DNA of 64,000 nucleotides, from assembly GCF_018476885.1 (NCBI RefSeq), contig NZ_JAHCVJ010000001.1, positions 496,001-560,000 on the forward strand, read 5' to 3'. A program made the position numbers and the translations under genes. The notes beneath the pieces are model-generated. The model searched no databases. It was not told the origin of the DNA and saw nothing but the letters and a program-made list of their open reading frames with translations. The DNA is from Geoanaerobacter pelophilus (GTDB lineage Bacteria > Desulfobacterota > Desulfuromonadia > Geobacterales > DSM-12255). Shown here one piece after another: positions 1-8,212 of the stretch (position 1 is the first letter of the stretch; each line of letters opens with the position of its first letter).

Positions 1-421
1 TCACCTTGGCGGCCAATGCATCAACCTGATGGTAGGTGCGGATGTCTGCCGGTGAAACGGAAATAACAGGACCAGATCCTTCTTCTACCAGGCCGAGCAA
101 TTTTTCAAGTAGATGGTACTCCTCGAATCTGTGCTTTATCGATGCCTCTATTTCACTTTTTCGTTCGGAAGGAGCCCGGCGCCAGAGAAAATGCACGGCT
201 GGCTGTGGTACATCATCCCCCATGAGCAGGTTGTTCAAGTTACAGAAATACGTTTTGGCAAATTGAGCCAACTCGCTCGCCTTTACCTCCCGATCACCTT
301 TTTCGATATTACTCAGTGTCTGGTAATTGGTGAAACCAAGACGAGTTGCTGCATCGCCAATCGACAAGCCAACCGCTTCGCGGGCCTTTCGGAGACGTTC
401 AGCCAATTCCAATCTCGACAT
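1..421 (-). CDS. XRE-family regulator, C-terminal part beyond the left edge
   Basis: The reading frame opens with ATG at 421 behind an AAGGGGG ribosome site and stays open to the edge (140 codons seen), so the C-terminus is missing from the window. Residues about 5-60 form a lambda-repressor-type helix-turn-helix (LRKAREAVGLSIGDAATRLG, then SNIEKGDREV and ELAQFAKTY). The rest, with W/R-rich and E-rich helices, resembles the linker of XRE regulators that carry an ImmA/IrrE metallopeptidase domain, but the HExxH motif would lie outside, so that part is a guess. It is divergent from the DUF2188 gene and a perfect palindrome sits between their promoters, which suggests autoregulation. Confidence 0.85.
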   Translation of the reverse strand, partial: MSRLELAERLRKAREAVGLSIGDAATRLGFTNYQTLSNIEKGDREVKASELAQFAKTYFCNLNNLLMGDDVPQPAVHFLWRRAPSERKSEIEASIKHRFEEYHLLEKLLGLVEEGSGPVISVSPADIRTYHQVDALAAKV

Positions 422-448
422 TAAATTTCCCCCTTTCTGTCAAGTAAA

Positions 449-477
449 AATATAAATAAATTATACTTGCATGTCAA
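449..477 (-). promoter_or_regulatory. Sigma-70 promoter of the XRE gene
   Basis: On the minus strand TTGACA (477-472) is followed after exactly 17 bp by TATATT (454-449). The start codon at 421 gives a short leader of about 20 nt. The -35 box overlaps the edge of the palindrome at 475-503, so a bound repressor would block it. Confidence 0.7.
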
Positions 478-503
478 CAATATAATAAATTATTATATTG
501 TTG
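475..503. promoter_or_regulatory. Perfect palindromic operator between divergent promoters
   Basis: Fourteen-base arms CAACAATATAATAA and TTATTATATTGTTG flank a single central A. The palindrome overlaps the -35 box of the leftward promoter and ends one base before the -35 box of the rightward promoter. Its size and symmetry fit a dimeric helix-turn-helix protein, most likely the XRE protein itself (inference). Confidence 0.7.
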
Positions 504-504
504 A

Positions 505-533
505 TTGACAAAGCGAATACCACACAATATATT
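505..533 (+). promoter_or_regulatory. Sigma-70 promoter of the DUF2188 gene
   Basis: TTGACA (505-510), 17 bp, TATATT (528-533). The start codon follows at 590. The box is adjacent to the palindrome 475-503. Confidence 0.7.
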
Positions 534-589
534 GAATTCAATTGTTAGCGAGATACCATATGTGGTGCAAAAACAATAAGGAGATTGCC

Positions 590-817
590 ATGTCACGAAA
601 AGAACATCATGTAGTGCCGAACTCAAACGGCGGGTGGGATGTTGTCAAACCGGGAGCTCAGCGAGTATCCGTTCACACGGAGACAAAGAGGGAAGCAATT
701 AATCAGGGGAGAACAATCAGCCAGAATCAGCAGTCAGAGTTCATCATCCACAACAAGAACGGCAGAATATCCGGGGCAGACAGTCACGGTAACGACCCAT
801 TTCCACCCAGAGGTTAA
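590..817 (+). CDS. DUF2188 family small protein
   Basis: A 75-residue protein. I chose ATG 590 because AAGGAGA lies 6 nt upstream; an in-frame start at 542 has no ribosome site. The sequence has the DUF2188 pattern: HHVVPNSNGGWDV at the N-terminus, a middle helix (TKREAINQGRTISQNQ), FIIHNKNGRI, and an SHGNDPFPPRG tail. The family is a small widespread alpha/beta fold of unknown function, often near regulators and mobile genes. It is controlled from a strong promoter facing the XRE gene. Confidence 0.85.
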   Translation: MSRKEHHVVPNSNGGWDVVKPGAQRVSVHTETKREAINQGRTISQNQQSEFIIHNKNGRISGADSHGNDPFPPRG

Positions 818-823
818 CCGCCA

Positions 824-988
824 TCACGCGTTTTTTGCCCGCTCTTCGCGGTCAAGGAGCCGTTGCGCCCATTCGCGTGCCCGCTGATATCGTTCCAGTT
901 GGCTGGCGCTTGGCAGCTGGCCGCTGGTCATGACACTGGATGCCTCCAGCAACTCCTGGAGCGCTGCCAGCAGATCTTCATTACTCAT
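824..988 (-). CDS. Hypothetical 54-residue protein, third gene of the AbiE-like operon
   Basis: I chose ATG 988 because GGAGG lies about 7 nt upstream; longer starts overlap abiEii. The peptide is helical (MSNEDLLAALQELLEASS ... ERYQRAREWAQRLLDREE) and charged, with no recognisable motif. It follows abiEii by 22 bp on the same strand, so it is probably cotranscribed with the toxin pair. I do not recognise it. It could be an accessory or an unrelated small protein. Confidence 0.5.
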   Translation of the reverse strand: MSNEDLLAALQELLEASSVMTSGQLPSASQLERYQRAREWAQRLLDREERAKNA

Positions 989-1010
989 TTCAGAAACCTC
1001 CATGCGTAGT

Positions 1011-1880
1011 TTATCCTTCAGTTTGAATCCGGCCAGCAACATCGTGAAAGAAGTCGTGCGACCAGAGAGTAAGCATCTGCTGATCATTGACGAACGGCGC
1101 CACGTCTTTTCTCGCCTGATTTACATCGAGTCGGGTGATGGTATCGAACAGCAGATCACGAAACGCCGCAGAAGATAATGGCGCTTCACCGTTCCAATGG
1201 CCGGTCTGCCGCATCCGCTGTTCAAGATGAGCAAGGTTCAGCTGCGGATGATTAGCTGCATACCAGACAAAATCGTACCAGTCGCGGCCTTTCACCCGGT
1301 TTTTCCATTTGCGGTACAAAATAGCATGCATCTTGCCGGCAAAGAGATCCGGGAGTGTATAGCTCCTGACGGCAAACGGGATTGGTTGCAGCAGGTAGCG
1401 GGTCGAGGTGTTAAAACCGGGCGGTGGGTCCGTGTCCACCTCGATCTTCACCTTCAGCACCTGGCCGGCTGCAACCTGACCGGCAAGTTCCTCACCGGCC
1501 TCAATGACCAGGAGTTCATTACGGGTGTTCGCCTTGAGGAATGCAGACTGCACCGCAGATTCCACCGCCTTGTCAACCATCTCTACCCGGACATTGAAAC
1601 CGAATGCCAGGAGTTCTTCCTCAAGTGATGCCGTGTACCGAGCCAGATTAAAATCGGGGGATGGCGTCAGGAGTGAGAAATCCAAATCCTCGGAAAACCG
1701 GTCGAGTCCGTACAGGATGCGCAGAGCCGTACCGCCGTAGAATGCGGCGTGCTCAAAAAACTTGGCCCGCCAGAGTCCGAGCAGCGCCACTTCCTGAATA
1801 ATCTCCCGTAGTGCTCTGACTGAATCGTCAACGCTCTTCGGTTCATATTTGGCAAGCATGCGGGTCACCGCCTCATGCAT
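1011..1880 (-). CDS. abiEii: AbiEii/AbiGii-family nucleotidyltransferase toxin
   Basis: A 289-residue protein of the DUF1814/AbiEii family. The nucleotidyltransferase signature is visible: GGTALR at residues 49-54 and RFSEDLDF at 61-68, whose acidic residues would bind metal. The later conserved part includes DLFAGKMHAILYRKWKNRVKGRDWYD, where the lysine and KGRD segment are typical of the family. AbiE is a type IV toxin-antitoxin and abortive-infection system in which AbiEii is a bacteriostatic nucleotidyltransferase. The start overlaps the stop of abiEi (TAATG), showing translational coupling. Confidence 0.9.
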   Translation of the reverse strand: MHEAVTRMLAKYEPKSVDDSVRALREIIQEVALLGLWRAKFFEHAAFYGGTALRILYGLDRFSEDLDFSLLTPSPDFNLARYTASLEEELLAFGFNVRVEMVDKAVESAVQSAFLKANTRNELLVIEAGEELAGQVAAGQVLKVKIEVDTDPPPGFNTSTRYLLQPIPFAVRSYTLPDLFAGKMHAILYRKWKNRVKGRDWYDFVWYAANHPQLNLAHLEQRMRQTGHWNGEAPLSSAAFRDLLFDTITRLDVNQARKDVAPFVNDQQMLTLWSHDFFHDVAGRIQTEG

Positions 1881-2530
1881 TATCGTGCTCCTTTACTCAG
1901 ACGGGTAATCAGATCGGCCAGCAGCTTCACTCTGCGAGATCTGTAGTGCCTGGCGATTTCCGCAAGTCGGGCCGGATCGAGTCCACGGAGATTTGCAGGG
2001 TCGATGCGTAGATCAGCCAGCAGATATTCATGCAACTCCTTCTGCGTTGAAATGCCGGCGCCCCGGTCGGCAACGATCCGGTCTGCCAGAGCCTTTTCCG
2101 GAATGGCGATCAGAAAAGAACGGCCATCATCCAGTTCAACCTGGTCCATACCGGTACGGAATGCTTCCATCGGGATCATTCGATACGAAAAAGTACCGAC
2201 CGGCGAATCGAAAGTCCGGGAGCGGCCACAGGTTACCGAAGTTACCGTCTCAACCCGTTCAGGTGTCAGGCCATGATAGTGCAGCGCATATTCGAGGGAA
2301 ACATAGGCCGGACCATAGATGAGATTGGCAAGCAGTTCGCGACAAAATGGCCTCCGGCGCAATGACTCACCTAGGATATAGAGCCCCTTCTTGACGCGGA
2401 CTATATCCCCTTTGGCCAGCATGCCGGAAATCTTCATCCGTGGCTGTGTATATCCGTGGACAGAATCCAACAGAGTCTGATAGTCAAACTCCTCGTAGGG
2501 AATGCTCTTGAGCAGAAGGCTGTTAGTCAT
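1880..2530 (-). CDS. abiEi: AbiEi-type antitoxin and transcriptional regulator
   Basis: A 216-residue protein from ATG 2530, chosen because AGGAG is 9 nt upstream; the ATG at 2539 is too close to it. The N-terminus is the AbiEi winged helix (MLAKGDIVRVKKGLYIL), followed by the LANLIYGPAYVSLEYALHYHGL and PEKALADRI segments usual in the AbiEi antitoxin domain. AbiEi proteins neutralise AbiEii and repress their own promoter through inverted repeats. Here an 18-bp inverted repeat lies 40 bp upstream (2570-2612), as that model predicts. Confidence 0.88.
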   Translation of the reverse strand: MTNSLLLKSIPYEEFDYQTLLDSVHGYTQPRMKISGMLAKGDIVRVKKGLYILGESLRRRPFCRELLANLIYGPAYVSLEYALHYHGLTPERVETVTSVTCGRSRTFDSPVGTFSYRMIPMEAFRTGMDQVELDDGRSFLIAIPEKALADRIVADRGAGISTQKELHEYLLADLRIDPANLRGLDPARLAEIARHYRSRRVKLLADLITRLSKGAR

Positions 2531-2569
2531 GATCACCATCTCCTGAGTGATAGCGACAATTTATCAGTT

Positions 2570-2612
2570 AACAACATAGTATGTCTACATATATTAGACA
2601 TACTATGTTGTT
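2570..2612. promoter_or_regulatory. Perfect 18-bp inverted repeat, probable AbiEi operator
   Basis: The arms AACAACATAGTATGTCTA (2570-2587) and TAGACATACTATGTTGTT (2595-2612) are perfectly complementary around a 7-nt AT spacer. The repeat lies between abiEi (minus) and the Xre-RES operon (plus). A TATATT box at 2631-2636, with a poor TTGTTG 17 bp before it inside the right arm, may be the rightward promoter, so one operator could control both toxin-antitoxin pairs. That second role is only inference. Confidence 0.65.
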
Positions 2613-2748
2613 GTATAGCATATATCAGAATATATTACCTGTTCACTATAAGCATCCATTCCAATTTTCAGCTAGAATTTTTCCACCTTCACAGTTGCCA
2701 AGTAAACAAATTATGTATATTATAAAACCATGTAAGGGGGATTATCCA

Positions 2749-3156
2749 ATGGCACTTGCTCACGCAAAAACAGCCGACATTGACCTCACTTCCGACGATT
2801 CACGAAGCGCACTATCGAAGATGGTCATCAAACTATTCCACCTCTGGGATCTTTCGACCGCCGATCAGCTCGATCTGTTGGGCCTGAGCCCCAAGAGCCG
2901 GGCCATGCTGGCAAAATACGGCAAGGGAGAAGCGCTGCCCGGCACCCGCGACATTCTGGACCGTGTCGGCTGGCTCCTGGCCATTCACAAGGCGCTGCGG
3001 CTTCTCTACCCGCAGAATGAAGATATCCGCTATTCATGGGTTTCCCGGCGGAACACGGCTTTTGACAACCTTACCCCACTTGCTGTCATGAAGGAACAGG
3101 GAATCATCGGCATCGCCAAGGTAGCCCGCTACCTCGATTTCTACCGTGGGCGCTGA
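2749..3156 (+). CDS. Xre/MbcA/ParS-type antitoxin of a RES toxin
   Basis: A 135-residue protein starting at ATG 2749 behind TAAGGGGG; the frame is open further upstream, but no ribosome site supports an earlier start. It has the Xre-like helix-turn-helix (FHLWDLSTADQLDLLGLSPK) and the C-terminal MbcA/ParS/Xre toxin-binding region (DRVGWLLAIHKALRLLYPQN, then NTAFDNLTPLAVMKEQG ending in LDFYRGR), the usual order in antitoxins of RES-Xre modules. It precedes the toxin by 3 bp, typical of this operon class. Confidence 0.9.
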   Translation: MALAHAKTADIDLTSDDSRSALSKMVIKLFHLWDLSTADQLDLLGLSPKSRAMLAKYGKGEALPGTRDILDRVGWLLAIHKALRLLYPQNEDIRYSWVSRRNTAFDNLTPLAVMKEQGIIGIAKVARYLDFYRGR

Positions 3157-3159
3157 TTC

Positions 3160-3855
3160 ATGCCGTGTCTATTCGACAAAACCTGCGATTTCAACGATGA
3201 CCTTTTTCGCAACATTGTATCCTTGCGCGAGTCGGTCGATCTATTTTCAGATTTGACTGACGGTGACGAATATTCGAGCGAAGTGGCCATTACAGCAGAG
3301 ATGCGGGTAAAGACCGAAATACCGACCGGACTAATCAAGCGGGGTTTTCATTATACCACCGCAATCGGCTACCCCTTCGAGACCGATCCCTACTTGTCCA
3401 GCCGTTATGGGAATGGAGCGTTTGGCGTCTGGTATGGTTCACTGGAATTGGAAACCACGATCCATGAAACGGCACACCATATGATCCGGGAAGAACTGCG
3501 GGTCGAAGGCATTAAAGGCCCCGTCATCCGGGAACGCGCCGTTTATCTCGTCCATGGTCGGGCAGTGCTGATTGATTTGCGCGGGAAAGAGAAACACTTC
3601 CCCGGCTTGGTTGCACAGGATTACAGCCTTACCCACCAGATTGGCGAGCGGCTGCATAGCGAGGGGCATCCAGGACTATTGGCACCTTCCGCTCGATGCA
3701 AAGGCACCAACCTGGCATCGTTTACTCCCTCTATTCTCAGCAACCCCAGGAATCATTGTTACCTGACGTATCGGTGTTATCCTGAAAGGCAGTCGGTATC
3801 TGTAGAACGGTTGCCCGGCGAAATTATTATGGAGATACGACCGGCTGCTGTGTAA
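3160..3855 (+). CDS. RES-domain toxin (NAD+ phosphorylase family)
   Basis: A 231-residue RES-domain protein. The family consists of toxins that degrade NAD+. The three name-giving residues can be placed as Arg82 (in SRYGNGAFGVWYGSLELETT), Glu103 (IHET) and Ser177 (GLLAPSAR). The N-terminal 60 residues are extra compared with the shortest family members. It sits 3 bp after its antitoxin on the same strand. ATG 3160 is the only start that does not run into the antitoxin gene. Confidence 0.9.
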   Translation: MPCLFDKTCDFNDDLFRNIVSLRESVDLFSDLTDGDEYSSEVAITAEMRVKTEIPTGLIKRGFHYTTAIGYPFETDPYLSSRYGNGAFGVWYGSLELETTIHETAHHMIREELRVEGIKGPVIRERAVYLVHGRAVLIDLRGKEKHFPGLVAQDYSLTHQIGERLHSEGHPGLLAPSARCKGTNLASFTPSILSNPRNHCYLTYRCYPERQSVSVERLPGEIIMEIRPAAV

Positions 3856-3930
3856 CACGGCTGTTATGGCACATTATAGTATTGGTTGAGAGATACAGCT
3901 ATATATCACTGATTTCAAACGAGACAATTC

Positions 3931-5541
3931 ATGCCAACCCTGCACTGGATAGGAAAAGATAAAGTCGTCAAGCATCACCACGAGGTTCCGTTCAAGACCC
4001 TACGGCGTGAGTATGTGCATACCGCGCCGGAAGGGACGCCGGCCAACTCGACTGGCAACCGGATAATCCACGGCGACAATTTGGAGGCATTGAAGGCGCT
4101 GCTGCCAGAGTTCGAGGGGCGTGTGAAGTGCATCTACATCGATCCTCCCTACAATACCGGCAATGAAGGCTGGGTGTACAACGACAACGTCAATGATCCG
4201 CGCATTCAGAAGTGGCTGCATCAGGTGGTCGGCAAGGAAGGTGAAGACCTGTCGCGGCATGACAAGTGGCTTTGCATGATGTATCCGCGTCTGAAACTGC
4301 TGCATCGACTGCTGGCGCTGAATGGGAGCATCTGGATTTCGATTGACGATATCGAGGTCGCCAATCTGCGGTTGGTATTGGACGAGATTTTCGGTTCGGG
4401 GAACTTTGTTGCCAATGTGTTGTGGCAGAAAAAGTATGCCGTGGCCAATGACCACAAGACTATAGCGCCGATGCACGACCATATTCTGGTCTATCGGAAA
4501 AGCGAGCAGTGGCAGCGGAACCTGCTGCCCCGCACTGAGGAGAAAGACCGACAGTATCGTAATGAGGATGAAAAAGGGACTTTCAGAAACAGCGATTACA
4601 CTTGCAACAAATCTGCTGACGAGCGACCGAACCTGTATTATCCAATTACCAATCCGAACACCGGAGAAGAAATCTGGCCGAAACGAACACGGGTCTGGGC
4701 ATATTCACAGGACGAATACCAACGGCATGTTGCAGAGGGTCTTATTTACTGGGGCAAAGACGGAACAGGGAAAGTACCATCTTTCAAGCGGTACAAGCAT
4801 CTGCTGAAAAACGATGGCATTGTTCCGGCAACGTGGTGGGAGCACAGCTTTGCCGGTCATACGGATGCAGCCAAGAAGGAAATCCGGGGCATCCTCTCCG
4901 ATAACTCCAAGGCGATTGATTTCATCACGCCGAAACCAACAACCCTGATAGAGAAAATCCTTTCGGTTGCAACTAATCCGGGCGATACGGTTCTCGATTC
5001 CTACGCTGGTTCCGGCACCACTGCTCATGCCGTGCTGAAGCTGAATGCCCAGGATGGCGGGAATCGCCGTTTCATCCTGACCGAGATGATGGATTATGCC
5101 GAAACCATTACCGCCGAGAGGGTACGCCGGGTCATGGGTGGCTATGGCGAGGATAACAAGGTTGTTGCCGGACTTGGCGGCAGCTTCGAGTACTATACCA
5201 TCGGCGAGGCCCTGTTCGATGAGGACGGTAATCTCAACGAGGCCGTTCCGGTCGAAGAGATCAGGCGCTATGTGGCTTATACGGAAGGTGTGGAGTACGG
5301 ACTTTCCGAGATGTCGCCGTACTATATCGGCCAGGCCAATGATGCTGCATACCTCTTCCATTACGAACCGGATCGGGCAACGGCGCTGGATTATGAATTT
5401 CTGAACAGCCTCCGGTTCACAGAGTACGCGCGACCAACAACACTGGTAGTATATGCCGACAACTGCCTGCTGTCGCAGGATCAGCTGCGCAAGCACGGCA
5501 TTATTTTCAAAAAAATCCCGCGTGACATTACGCGGTTTTGA
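3931..5541 (+). CDS. mod: Type III restriction-modification DNA methyltransferase subunit Mod
   Basis: A 536-residue N6-adenine methyltransferase of the beta class: the catalytic motif DPPYNTG (residues 71-77) comes before the AdoMet-binding motif YAGSGTT (about 358-364), with the target-recognition region between them. It is slightly shorter than many Mod proteins (600-680 residues). The gene lies 10 bp ahead of res, the usual mod-res operon order. The product would methylate one strand of a short asymmetric site and form the complex with Res needed for cleavage. No phase-variable repeat tract is visible in the coding region. Confidence 0.93.
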   Translation: MPTLHWIGKDKVVKHHHEVPFKTLRREYVHTAPEGTPANSTGNRIIHGDNLEALKALLPEFEGRVKCIYIDPPYNTGNEGWVYNDNVNDPRIQKWLHQVVGKEGEDLSRHDKWLCMMYPRLKLLHRLLALNGSIWISIDDIEVANLRLVLDEIFGSGNFVANVLWQKKYAVANDHKTIAPMHDHILVYRKSEQWQRNLLPRTEEKDRQYRNEDEKGTFRNSDYTCNKSADERPNLYYPITNPNTGEEIWPKRTRVWAYSQDEYQRHVAEGLIYWGKDGTGKVPSFKRYKHLLKNDGIVPATWWEHSFAGHTDAAKKEIRGILSDNSKAIDFITPKPTTLIEKILSVATNPGDTVLDSYAGSGTTAHAVLKLNAQDGGNRRFILTEMMDYAETITAERVRRVMGGYGEDNKVVAGLGGSFEYYTIGEALFDEDGNLNEAVPVEEIRRYVAYTEGVEYGLSEMSPYYIGQANDAAYLFHYEPDRATALDYEFLNSLRFTEYARPTTLVVYADNCLLSQDQLRKHGIIFKKIPRDITRF

Positions 5542-5551
5542 CGGGACAGCC

Positions 5552-8200
5552 ATGGAACTGAAAGACTATCAAAGCCGCGTCATCAAAGACCTCACCGACT
5601 TCCTCAGCTATCTTGAGGAACTCAAGGATATCCGGGCCGCCTTCCGCACCTATTGGGACGACCGTGGTGCAACCAGGATGGAAGCATACAAGAACAATGT
5701 CCCCGGTGTTCCCCATGTCTGCGTGAAGGTGCCGACCGCCGGGGGCAAGACCTTCCTGGCCGCCAATGCCCTCAAGCCGATCTTCGACGTTGTGGTACCG
5801 GAATCGACCGGTCAGCCCCGCGTGGTGGTCTGGCTGGTGCCGTCGCTGACGATCCTGGAACAGACGGAACGCAACTTCGCCGACCCGACCCATCCCTACC
5901 GGCAGCGGCTGAATACCCATTTCAAGGGGCGCGTTGAAATTTACGGCAAGAAATCGTTATTGCAGGGGGCCGGGTTTTCTCCCGACGCCATCCAGGGGCA
6001 GCTTTCCCTGATCCTGATGAGCTTTGACAGTCTGCGAGCCCGCAACAAGGATGACCGCAAGATTTTTCAGGAGAACGGCAACCTGGCAACTTTCGATGTG
6101 CTGGATGCCGACCTGCTGGAGAGCGCCGACCCGACCGCCCTGATCAACGTCATCCGTGCCCTAAGACCGGTCGTGGTTGTGGATGAAAGCCATAATGCTG
6201 AGTCCGACCTTTCCGTTGAAATGCTGGTAAACCTCAAGCCCAGCTTTATCCTCGATCTGACCGCCACCCCGCGCAACAATAGCAACATCGTCAGTTTCGT
6301 GGACGCCCTGGCGCTCAAGAAGGAGTGCATGGTCAAGCTGCCGGTCATTGTCTACAACCGGCCCGACAAGACTGAGGTGGTCAACAACTCCCTGCAGCTG
6401 CGGCGCAAGCTGGAAACGCTGGCAATTGCCGAGGAGAAGATCACCGGCAAGTACATCCGCCCGATTATCCTTTTCCAGGCCGAACCGAAGACCGGCGAGG
6501 AGAAGGAGACCTTCCAGAAGATCAAGGCCACGCTGGTCAAGCTGAAGATCCCCGAAGCGCAAATCGCCATCAAGACAGCAGATGTCAATGAGCTGAAGGG
6601 TGTGGATCTGATGAGCCGTGATTGTCCGGTACGCTACATCATCACGGTCAATGCCCTGAAGGAAGGGTGGGATTGCCCGTTCGCCTATATCCTGGCATCG
6701 CTGGCCGATAAGTCGTCTGCCGTCGATGTGGAGCAGGTTGTCGGCAGGGTGTTGCGTCAGCCCCATGTGGTGGCTCATCAGGAACCGCTGTTGAACATGA
6801 GCTATGTGTTCACCGCCTCCAACCGTTTCATGGATACGCTCGATAAAGTGGTCAAGGGGCTGAACCGGGCCGGTTTCAGCGACCGGGATTACCGGGCAGT
6901 GCTGGAATCTGCCGTGGAATCGAAAGTTCCAGACTCCGCCCACCCGGACCTGTTCGCACCGCCGCCCCCTGCTGTTCCGGAAGCACCTGCAACGACGGAA
7001 TATCCGACGGTAGAGGAAGAGATCGATGTCGAACGGTTACAGGGATGTGTTGCCGATGGCGGGACAACTGAGAGTGAATCAGCCGGACAACCTGCTGTCG
7101 AACCGGATACGACGCTGGAACAACTGACCGCTCACGCCACGGAAGCCAACCAGGAATTCACCAAAAAAGCAAAGGATGCAGATTCATCACTTTCGCCGGA
7201 CTTGGAAGCCAGAATGAACCGATACCCGATCAAGAGCATTTACCTCGAAGAGGCCAGGGCAATTGCCATACCGCAGTTCTTTATCCAGGTGCCTGCCGGA
7301 GGCTTCTTCGATGAAGCGGAGAAGCTGGCCCTGCTGGAGAAGGAAAACCTGCTGAAGGATTTCCGCCTCAGCACCTGCGATACGTCGCTCAACTTTGAAG
7401 GGATCGACGCGGAAGCGTACCGGGTCGATCTGGAACAGACCGGCAAGGATGATTACCGTCCCAGTTTCAAGAAGATCGACAGCCGCCAGAAGGCGCTGCT
7501 GAACGCTCACATCCTATCCCTGCCGCGAGACTCGCAGGTGAAAAACATGGCGGCCCGTCTAGCCGAGATGATCGGCAATATGTATCCCATCGCCGACCGG
7601 GAGATTCTGGCCTACATCAAGCGGATTATGGAAGGTCTGACGGCAGAGCAGCTGCACGACTGCCTTGAGCGGGATTACAGCTACGTCGCCAAGATCAAGC
7701 AGAAGATCAGCGAGCTGTCCACGGACTACTGTGAAAAAGTCTTCGGTGATTGGCTGACAACCGAAAAGATCGTCACCTCCCCCAGCTTCAAACTTCCCGA
7801 GTTTATCGCTCCGAACCTGATGGGGCCGACCATAGCCAACAGCCTGTATATGTCCGAGAAAAAGGCCAACGGCTTTGAAGAGCGGGTCATCAACGACATT
7901 GCCAACCTGCCGAATATCCAGTTCTGGCACCGCAACATCGAGAAGAGTGGCTTCAGGATCAACGGCTTCATCAACCACTACCCGGATTTCATCATCAGAA
8001 CAATTTCCGGCAAGATCATCATTCTGGAAACCAAGGGTGACGACCGGGACAACTCAGATTCTGTTCGCAAGCTGAAACTGAGCAATGCCTGGGAGAAACA
8101 GGCAGGGAGGCAGTTCCGCTACTTCATGGTGTTCGAGAACAAGCCGATCGACGGGGCGCACAAGCTGGCCGATGCGCTGGGGTTACTGGGGCAGTTGTAG
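5552..8200 (+). CDS. res: Type III restriction endonuclease subunit Res
   Basis: An 882-residue helicase-nuclease, start ATG 5552 (earlier starts overlap mod). Visible motifs are TAGGKT (Walker A), DESH (motif II), LTATPR (motif III), and ALKEGWDCP followed by VVGRVLRQP (motifs V-VI). The C-terminus carries the nuclease, PDFII-x-ISGKIIILETK, a PD-(D/E)XK site. Res uses ATP to communicate between two head-to-head Mod sites and cuts 25-27 bp away (known for the family). A low-complexity acidic/proline linker (about residues 470-560) separates the helicase from the nuclease half. Confidence 0.93.
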   Translation: MELKDYQSRVIKDLTDFLSYLEELKDIRAAFRTYWDDRGATRMEAYKNNVPGVPHVCVKVPTAGGKTFLAANALKPIFDVVVPESTGQPRVVVWLVPSLTILEQTERNFADPTHPYRQRLNTHFKGRVEIYGKKSLLQGAGFSPDAIQGQLSLILMSFDSLRARNKDDRKIFQENGNLATFDVLDADLLESADPTALINVIRALRPVVVVDESHNAESDLSVEMLVNLKPSFILDLTATPRNNSNIVSFVDALALKKECMVKLPVIVYNRPDKTEVVNNSLQLRRKLETLAIAEEKITGKYIRPIILFQAEPKTGEEKETFQKIKATLVKLKIPEAQIAIKTADVNELKGVDLMSRDCPVRYIITVNALKEGWDCPFAYILASLADKSSAVDVEQVVGRVLRQPHVVAHQEPLLNMSYVFTASNRFMDTLDKVVKGLNRAGFSDRDYRAVLESAVESKVPDSAHPDLFAPPPPAVPEAPATTEYPTVEEEIDVERLQGCVADGGTTESESAGQPAVEPDTTLEQLTAHATEANQEFTKKAKDADSSLSPDLEARMNRYPIKSIYLEEARAIAIPQFFIQVPAGGFFDEAEKLALLEKENLLKDFRLSTCDTSLNFEGIDAEAYRVDLEQTGKDDYRPSFKKIDSRQKALLNAHILSLPRDSQVKNMAARLAEMIGNMYPIADREILAYIKRIMEGLTAEQLHDCLERDYSYVAKIKQKISELSTDYCEKVFGDWLTTEKIVTSPSFKLPEFIAPNLMGPTIANSLYMSEKKANGFEERVINDIANLPNIQFWHRNIEKSGFRINGFINHYPDFIIRTISGKIIILETKGDDRDNSDSVRKLKLSNAWEKQAGRQFRYFMVFENKPIDGAHKLADALGLLGQL

Positions 8201-8212
8201 GGGGACAATAAT

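Noticed and set aside
4705-5553. A 282-codon minus-strand frame opposite mod
   Set aside because: No motif or ribosome site. The mod motifs on the plus strand are clear.
6161-6943. A 260-codon minus-strand frame opposite res
   Set aside because: Shadow of the helicase domain. Composition is unlike a protein.
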